NCBI GenBank assembly: GCA_044226485.1
Contig: JBGAGY010000001.1
Coordinates: forward strand, 558,001-622,000
DNA length: 64,000 bases
Source: UBA6663 sp044226485
GTDB lineage: Bacteria > Chloroflexota > Anaerolineae > Anaerolineales > UBA6663
Reading direction: 5' to 3'
The position numbers were made by a program, and so were the translations under genes. The stretch's first letter is position 1. Each line of letters begins with the position of its first letter. A model generated the notes under the pieces. The model searched no databases, was not told the origin of the DNA, and worked only from the letters and a program-made list of their open reading frames with translations. Shown here in pieces: positions 59,524 through 64,000 of the stretch.

Positions 59524-59529
59524 CCGCTC

Positions 59530-60516
59530 GTGCCCGATACGCTTTCCGTCATCATCCCCTGCTACAACGAAGCTCGCTTTCTGCCGCGGACCCTGGCGGC
59601 GCTGGCGGCCCAGACCCGGCCCGCCGACGAGATCCTGCTTGTCGATGGCGGCTCGACCGACGAGACGGTCGACCTCGCGCGCGACCTGGCCGCCGAACTC
59701 GAGCTGCCGTTGCGCGTGCTGACCAACCCCGATCGTCACATCCCCCATGCGCTGAACATCGGCATCGAGGCCGCAGCGGGGCGATTCATTGCGCGGCTCG
59801 ACGGACATTCGCAGCCTGCCGACGATTACCTCGAGGCCTGCCTGAAAGCCTGGTCGGAAAGCGGAGCCGACATCGTCGGCGGTTCGTGGCTGATCGAGCC
59901 TGGCGCGGATACTCACACGGCCGAGGCGATCGCCATCGCGGCCCGCACGCCACTGGGCTCGGGCGGCGCGGCCTATCGGGACGACGGCGCTCAAGCTCAC
60001 GACGCCGACACGGTGCCCTTCGGCTTTTTCGAGAAACGGTTGTGGAGCGCGTTGGGCGGCTACAACGAAACACTCCACACCAACGAAGATTACGAGTTCG
60101 CCTTGCGCGTGCGGCGCGAGGGAGGACGCGTCCGCTTCGATCCGCGGATCCGCTGCGTGTACTTCGCGCGAGCGGATCTCGGCGCTCTGGCCGAGCAGTA
60201 CTGGCGCTATGGACTCTGGAAAGGCCGCATGCTGCGGCAACACCCCGGCTCGCTGCGCCCTCGGCAGGCTGTTCCCGCGATCTGGGCCGGGGGAACCATC
60301 GCGCTGGGGCTGGCGTCACTTGTCAGTCCTATCATGCGCCGCTTGGCCCTTGTGGTCCTTGGTTTCTATGGCATCATGGTGACTGTCGAAGCCGTTCGAC
60401 ACTCGCAGGCCAGTCGATCCATCTGGCCGAGGTTGTCGATCGCGTATTCGATCATTCATTACGCCTGGGGCTTTGGAGTCTGGATAGGGTTGTTTTCGCG
60501 CCAATCAAAGGCGTGA
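59530..60516 (+). CDS. GT2 glycosyltransferase, ExoA-like
   Basis: 328 residues from a GTG. The GT-A core shows SVIIPCYNEARFLPRTLAAL, VDGGSTDETVDLA, ARLDGHSQPADDY as the metal site, and GFFEKRLWSALGGYNE. The DGHS motif and a C-terminal pair of membrane segments (TIALGLASLVSPIMRRLALV, then a last helix) match ExoA-type succinoglycan beta-1,3-glucosyltransferases. It probably elongates a lipid-linked glycan at the inner face. Leaderless start. Confidence 0.83.
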   Translation: MPDTLSVIIPCYNEARFLPRTLAALAAQTRPADEILLVDGGSTDETVDLARDLAAELELPLRVLTNPDRHIPHALNIGIEAAAGRFIARLDGHSQPADDYLEACLKAWSESGADIVGGSWLIEPGADTHTAEAIAIAARTPLGSGGAAYRDDGAQAHDADTVPFGFFEKRLWSALGGYNETLHTNEDYEFALRVRREGGRVRFDPRIRCVYFARADLGALAEQYWRYGLWKGRMLRQHPGSLRPRQAVPAIWAGGTIALGLASLVSPIMRRLALVVLGFYGIMVTVEAVRHSQASRSIWPRLSIAYSIIHYAWGFGVWIGLFSRQSKA

Positions 60517-60627
60517 ACGTTCTTGCACGTTACATAATCTTTGGCATGTGCAATTAAGCCAGTGAATGAGCGGTCACGCTCGTTTCATCCAACTTTCTGA
60601 AGGCGCCGCCAACTTGGTTGGGACGCG

Positions 60628-60633
60628 TATAAT
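60628..60633 (+). promoter_or_regulatory. -10 hexamer of the 60767 gene
   Basis: TATAAT in the 250-bp spacer before the polyprenyl glycosylphosphotransferase gene. The leader would be about 127 nt. Confidence 0.45.
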
Positions 60634-60726
60634 TCTCTACTGGCCGTGCGATGAGCCCAAATCCTTCTGTGATGCAAAGCCATATGGTGATCTGCAGGCG
60701 ACGCCATCCTAACGTGTGGCCAACAA

Positions 60727-60752
60727 ATCCTTGTGTCATAAGGCACAAGGAT
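60727..60752 (+). promoter_or_regulatory. Hairpin before the 60767 start
   Basis: ATCCTTGTG and CACAAGGAT form a perfect 9-bp stem with an 8-nt loop (TCATAAGG), 15 nt before the ATG. No T-run follows. It may be an operator or an mRNA hairpin that shields the ribosome-binding region. Confidence 0.45.
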
Positions 60753-60766
60753 GATCGGACGACACT

Positions 60767-62185
60767 ATGACCGCGCCTGCGACCACCCAGCAGCTCCGCA
60801 TCGTTTCGGGGCTGCGGCTTCAACAACGCCGGTGGCTCGTCTGGGTCGGCGATAGCCTGATCGCCGTTCTGTGCGCGGCGCTGGCGCTCTGGCTCTGGTC
60901 CCTCGCAAACCCGACCGAACCGTTACGCGAGTTTGTGTTGACGCGCTGGGTCTGGCTGCTCGTGCTGCCGGGCCTGTGGCTGACCAACAGCTTCGCCTTC
61001 TTCAACCTCCACCGCATCCCCCACCCCGAGTCGGTCGGCCGCGATGCAATCGGAGCGGCCCTCGTCAGCCTGTTGCTTTACATCGGGTTCTATTTCGTCG
61101 CCCAGCCTTTTCCGCTGCCGCGCACGGTGGTCATCTACTTCCTTGTGATGGTGACGCTGGCCACGCTGGCCTGGCGGGCGGGCTACGTCGGCCTCTTTTC
61201 TCTGCCGTTCCTGCAACGACGCCTGCTGGTGGTCGGGGCGGGCAAAGCCGGCCGCGCGATCGTCGAGGCCCTCCACGACGAAGCCAACTCGATGTACACG
61301 GTCGTCGGCATCCTGGACGACGACGAAGCCAAGCACGGGCAGAACATCAAGAACATCCGCGTCCTCGGCGGTCAGGCCGATCTGGCCGCCGCGATCCGCA
61401 CGTACGACGTCTCCGACGTGGTCCTGGCGATCTCCGGGGATCTGCAGCCGCGCACCTTCCAGGCGTTGCTCGATTGCCAATCACGGGGCATGCCCCTGAT
61501 CCGCATGAGCACCCTCTACGAAGAGATCACGGGCCGTGTGCCGCTCGAGCACCTCGACGCGCAATGGCTCGAAGGCCCGGCCGTCAGCGATTTCAACCAC
61601 TCGGTCTACTTCGCCTCCAAACGCATCGTCGACATCGTCGGCGCGCTGATCGGCCTGGTCGGCGTCCTCGTCGTGCTGCCCTTCGTCGCGGCGGCCATCA
61701 AGCTCGAAGACGGCGGCAAGGTCTTCTACCGCCAGGTCCGGCTCGGCCGCAACGGCCGCCCCTTCACCATCGTGAAGTTCCGCACCATGGTGCCCGACGC
61801 TGAAGCCGGCGGCGCGCAATGGGCCAAAGAGAACGACGACCGCATCACGCGCGTCGGCCGTTTGCTGCGCCGGACCCGGCTCGACGAGACCACGCAGTTC
61901 TGGAACGTCCTGCGCGGCGACATGAGCCTTGTCGGCCCCCGACCCGAACGGCCCGAGTTCTTCACCGACCTCGAGCGCCAGATGCCGCTCTTCCGCGCGC
62001 GTCTGCTGGTCAAGCCCGGCATCTCGGGTTGGGCCCAGGTCAACTACGGTTACGCCAGCACCCTGCAGGACAACATCCGCAAGCTGCAGTGGGATCTCTT
62101 CTACGTCAAGCACATGTCCCCATGGCTCGACACGTCGATCCTGCTCCGCACGATCGGGGTGGTGGTTCGCCTAAAAGGCACTTAA
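60767..62185 (+). CDS. Polyprenyl glycosylphosphotransferase (WbaP/WcaJ family)
   Basis: 472 residues. Four N-terminal membrane helices, a central CoA_binding_3-like domain (LLVVGAGKAGRAIVEALHDE, DVVLAISGDL), a membrane re-entrant KRIVDIVGALIGLVGVLVV and the C-terminal catalytic domain: GGKVFYRQVRLGRNG, FTIVKFRTM, RRTRLDETTQFWNVL, LVGPRPERPEF and KPGISGWAQVNYGYA. It transfers a hexose-1-phosphate to undecaprenyl phosphate, the first step of exopolysaccharide synthesis. With the WecA-type enzyme at 36220, the locus has two possible initiators. Confidence 0.92.
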   Translation: MTAPATTQQLRIVSGLRLQQRRWLVWVGDSLIAVLCAALALWLWSLANPTEPLREFVLTRWVWLLVLPGLWLTNSFAFFNLHRIPHPESVGRDAIGAALVSLLLYIGFYFVAQPFPLPRTVVIYFLVMVTLATLAWRAGYVGLFSLPFLQRRLLVVGAGKAGRAIVEALHDEANSMYTVVGILDDDEAKHGQNIKNIRVLGGQADLAAAIRTYDVSDVVLAISGDLQPRTFQALLDCQSRGMPLIRMSTLYEEITGRVPLEHLDAQWLEGPAVSDFNHSVYFASKRIVDIVGALIGLVGVLVVLPFVAAAIKLEDGGKVFYRQVRLGRNGRPFTIVKFRTMVPDAEAGGAQWAKENDDRITRVGRLLRRTRLDETTQFWNVLRGDMSLVGPRPERPEFFTDLERQMPLFRARLLVKPGISGWAQVNYGYASTLQDNIRKLQWDLFYVKHMSPWLDTSILLRTIGVVVRLKGT

Positions 62186-62193
62186 GTCTGAAA

Positions 62194-62270
62194 GCAGACG
62201 AATGACGAACGACGAAGGCCGAAGGTTGTTTGAGACAACCTTCGGCCTTCGTCGTTCGTCATTCGTCTGC
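62194..62270. terminator. Long hairpin between convergent genes
   Basis: Perfect 36-bp arms (62194-62229 and 62235-62270) and a 5-nt loop. Arms contain AATGACGAACGACGAAGG words as at 22817 and 24754. It lies between the stop codons of the convergent genes. Confidence 0.7.
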
Positions 62271-62279
62271 CGTCACGCA

Positions 62280-62867
62280 CTACGGTTGTCTGACCAACAA
62301 AGCATCAATGGCCGCCGAGACGTCGGCGAAGACCGGGACGTGCGCGAGGCCCGCGCGCGCCAGACGCGCTTCTTCGCGGTGACCGCGACCGGATCGGACG
62401 AGCATGGGCCTGACCCCCGCCGCGACGGCCGCCTGAACGTCGGTCAATGCGTCGCCGATCATGACCGACCGCGACAGGTCGATCGACCACTCGCGCGCTG
62501 CCTGAAGCAGCATGCCCGGAGCCGGCTTGCGATGCTGGCTGGGCTCGTCGTTGCGATGCGGACAGATGTAGAACGCGTCGATGCCGCCGCCTGCCGCGCG
62601 GGCCCAGGCCGAGACGTGAGCGTGGATCGCCTCGACAGTTGCGTAGGTTATAATGCCCTTTCCAATCCCGGCCTGGTTGGTGACCACCACAACGAGGTGG
62701 TCGGGCGAGCGACGTCGGAGGCGGGCCAACCCCTCGAAGGCGCCCGGAAGCGGGATCGCCTCGCCCACCGAACGAACATAATCGGGCATATTCTCGATCA
62801 ACACGCCGTCCCGATCCAAAAAGACCGCAGGACGGCGGGCTTGTGTGTCCGTCATCTGTTGAGCCAT
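62280..62867 (-). CDS. HAD phosphatase, GmhB/HisB-N-like
   Basis: 195 residues. Motif I FLDRDGVL at 16-23, TNQAGIGKG as motif II, KPAPGML with the lysine and IGDALTDVQAA as motif IV. This subfamily dephosphorylates D,D-heptose 1,7-bisphosphate or histidinol phosphate. The zinc-binding loop reads CPHRNDEPSQHRKP: the first Cys and His are kept but the CxC pair is replaced. Leaderless: TATAAT lies 8 nt before the ATG. Confidence 0.82.
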   Translation of the reverse strand: MAQQMTDTQARRPAVFLDRDGVLIENMPDYVRSVGEAIPLPGAFEGLARLRRRSPDHLVVVVTNQAGIGKGIITYATVEAIHAHVSAWARAAGGGIDAFYICPHRNDEPSQHRKPAPGMLLQAAREWSIDLSRSVMIGDALTDVQAAVAAGVRPMLVRSGRGHREEARLARAGLAHVPVFADVSAAIDALLVRQP

Positions 62868-62875
62868 CGGGCCGC

Positions 62876-62883
62876 ATTATAAC
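62876..62883. promoter_or_regulatory. Overlapping divergent -10 elements
   Basis: ATTATAAC. On the minus strand it reads TATAAT (62881-62876), 8 nt before the 62867 ATG. On the plus strand it reads TATAAC (62878-62883), 15 nt before the 62899 ATG. The two start codons are 31 bp apart. Confidence 0.6.
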
Positions 62884-62898
62884 GAATTGACATCATCC

Positions 62899-64000
62899 AT
62901 GAGGGTTCTTATCACCGGCGGCGCCGGTTTCATCGGATCACACACGGCAGACCTGCTGCTCTCTCGCGGGCACAGCGTGCGCGTCCTCGACGCTCTCGAA
63001 CCACCCGTTCACCGCGATCATCAAAAGCCCGACTACGTTCCAGCCGACGTCGATTTCCAGGTCGGCGACGTGCGCGATAAAGGCGCTTGGGAAAAGGCCC
63101 TTGACGGCATCGACGCCGTCTTCCACCTCGCCGCCTATCAGGATTACCTGCCCGACTTTTCGAAGTTTTTTCACGTCAACGCGGTCAGCACCGCGCTGAT
63201 GTACGAGATCATCGTCGAGCGCAATCTGCCGATCCGCAAAGTCGTGGTCGCCAGCTCGCAGGCTGTCTACGGCGAGGGCAAGTATCTGCGCGCGAACGGC
63301 CAGCCGCACTACCCGGGTCAGCGCCCGGCCGAGCAACTCGCCCAGCACATCTGGGAGATCCTGGATCCCGAGACAGGCGAGCCGCTGCGCCCGGAGTTCA
63401 CTGACGAAGCCGGCGCGCGGCCGCACAACTCGTACGCCATCAGCAAGCAGACCGAGGAGCTCATTGCCCTCAACCTGGGACGCCGCTATGGCATCCCGTC
63501 GGTGGGCATGCGCTACTCGATCGTCCAGGGGCCGCGCCAATCGTTCCGCAACGCCTATTCGGGCGCCTTGCGCATCTTCGCGATGCAAACCGTGGCTGGC
63601 GAACGTCCCGTGATCTACGAAGACGGCCTGCAGCTGCGTGACTATGTCTACGTCGGTGATGTGGCTGCCGCCAACCTGCTGGTGCTCGAGGACGAGCGCG
63701 CCGACTACCAGGCCTTCAACGTCGGCGCCGGCCAGACCTGGACGGTGCTCGACTTCGCCCGGATCATGGCCGAAGCCGCCGGTCAGGCCGCGCTTGAGCC
63801 CATCATCCCGGGCGAGTATCGCTTCGGCGACACCCGCCACATCTTCTCGTCGATCGACAAGCTCAAGGCGCTTGGCTGGCAGCCACGCGGCAACCCCGAG
63901 CAGAGCTGCCGCGAGTACATCGAATGGGCCACCCGCCAGCCCGATTTCGGTAACTACAGCCGGGCCGCCCGGGAACACATGAAGAAATTGGGGGCCGTCA
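62899..64000 (+). CDS. NAD-dependent sugar-nucleotide epimerase/dehydratase (cut by window end)
   Basis: At least 367 residues, still open at the window end. Rossmann GGAGFIGSH at 7-15, VASSQAVYG, the catalytic Y-x3-K in NSYAISKQTEE, and FNVGAGQTWTVLDFARIM are those of the extended SDR family. Compared with GalE-like enzymes there is an insertion near YPGQRPAEQLAQHIWEILDP. It is probably a UDP-sugar epimerase feeding the neighbouring glycan genes. Divergent from the HAD phosphatase with a short leader of about 9 nt. Confidence 0.8.
   Translation, partial: MRVLITGGAGFIGSHTADLLLSRGHSVRVLDALEPPVHRDHQKPDYVPADVDFQVGDVRDKGAWEKALDGIDAVFHLAAYQDYLPDFSKFFHVNAVSTALMYEIIVERNLPIRKVVVASSQAVYGEGKYLRANGQPHYPGQRPAEQLAQHIWEILDPETGEPLRPEFTDEAGARPHNSYAISKQTEELIALNLGRRYGIPSVGMRYSIVQGPRQSFRNAYSGALRIFAMQTVAGERPVIYEDGLQLRDYVYVGDVAAANLLVLEDERADYQAFNVGAGQTWTVLDFARIMAEAAGQAALEPIIPGEYRFGDTRHIFSSIDKLKALGWQPRGNPEQSCREYIEWATRQPDFGNYSRAAREHMKKLGAV

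Overview
The window is about 64 kb of GC-rich bacterial DNA, densely coded on both strands. I read it as a Chloroflexota (Anaerolineae-like) chromosome segment. The support is indirect: an FMN riboswitch feeding a RibXY-type ABC importer, an LCP-family protein, many -10 hexamers sitting 6-8 nt before start codons (leaderless mRNAs), and intergenic hairpins built from 7-nt words. No rRNA, tRNA, CRISPR array, insertion sequence or phage gene was seen. The taxonomic call is inference.

Left part (1-32.9 kb) is mostly housekeeping and transport. It opens with the 5' part of murJ (minus strand). A roughly 830 bp gene-free stretch follows, holding a duplicated hairpin element and then a leader peptide plus intrinsic terminator in front of a three-gene ABC-2 exporter (1108-3942). 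Next come a DinB-like protein, a fatty acid desaturase, a cysteine-cluster protein, a HAD phosphatase, an NTF2-like protein, a PAS/zinc protein, a ProV/ProW-type importer with a duplicated permease and no visible binding protein, an LCP-family glycopolymer ligase, an M24 peptidase, TsaD, a TGS-domain nucleoside kinase, a SWIM zinc-finger protein, a UPF0104 flippase-like protein, an FAD-dependent amine-oxidase-like enzyme, a lipoprotein esterase, PhoU, a CDP-paratose 2-epimerase-like SDR, the tsaE-tsaB-rimI operon, a metallophosphoesterase, a DUF4349 lipoprotein, and a riboflavin-type ABC importer (ribX, ribY, ATPase) under an FMN riboswitch.

Right part (32.9-64 kb) is a cell-surface polysaccharide locus. 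It encodes a UDP-HexNAc 6-dehydrogenase, a GT-C membrane protein, a WecA/TagO-type initiating transferase, a second UPF0104 protein, a GT14 enzyme and an arylsulfotransferase-like protein. Then comes an inverted eight-gene operon (52639 down to 41840): Wzm, Wzt with a C-terminal extension, a methyltransferase, a kinase-like protein with a long coiled coil, a GT2, a GT4, a fused GT8/GT4 and a second methyltransferase. After it, on the plus strand, are GT4, a GT2/GT4 fusion, an aminotransferase/oxidoreductase/acetyltransferase trio, an ExoA-like GT2 and a WbaP/WcaJ-type initiating transferase. A GmhB-like HAD phosphatase and a sugar-nucleotide epimerase (cut by the window end) follow, divergently transcribed.

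The most interesting reading is that Wzm, Wzt with a possible carbohydrate-binding domain, the methyltransferase and the kinase/coiled-coil protein together form a split version of the WbdD chain-length and chain-termination machinery known from E. coli O8/O9a O-antigens. The 32866 dehydrogenase plus the 56718-59459 trio match the WbpA/B/E/D route to a UDP-2,3-diacetamido-uronic acid, a plausible building block. The LCP protein at 12492-13961 could attach such a polymer to the wall.
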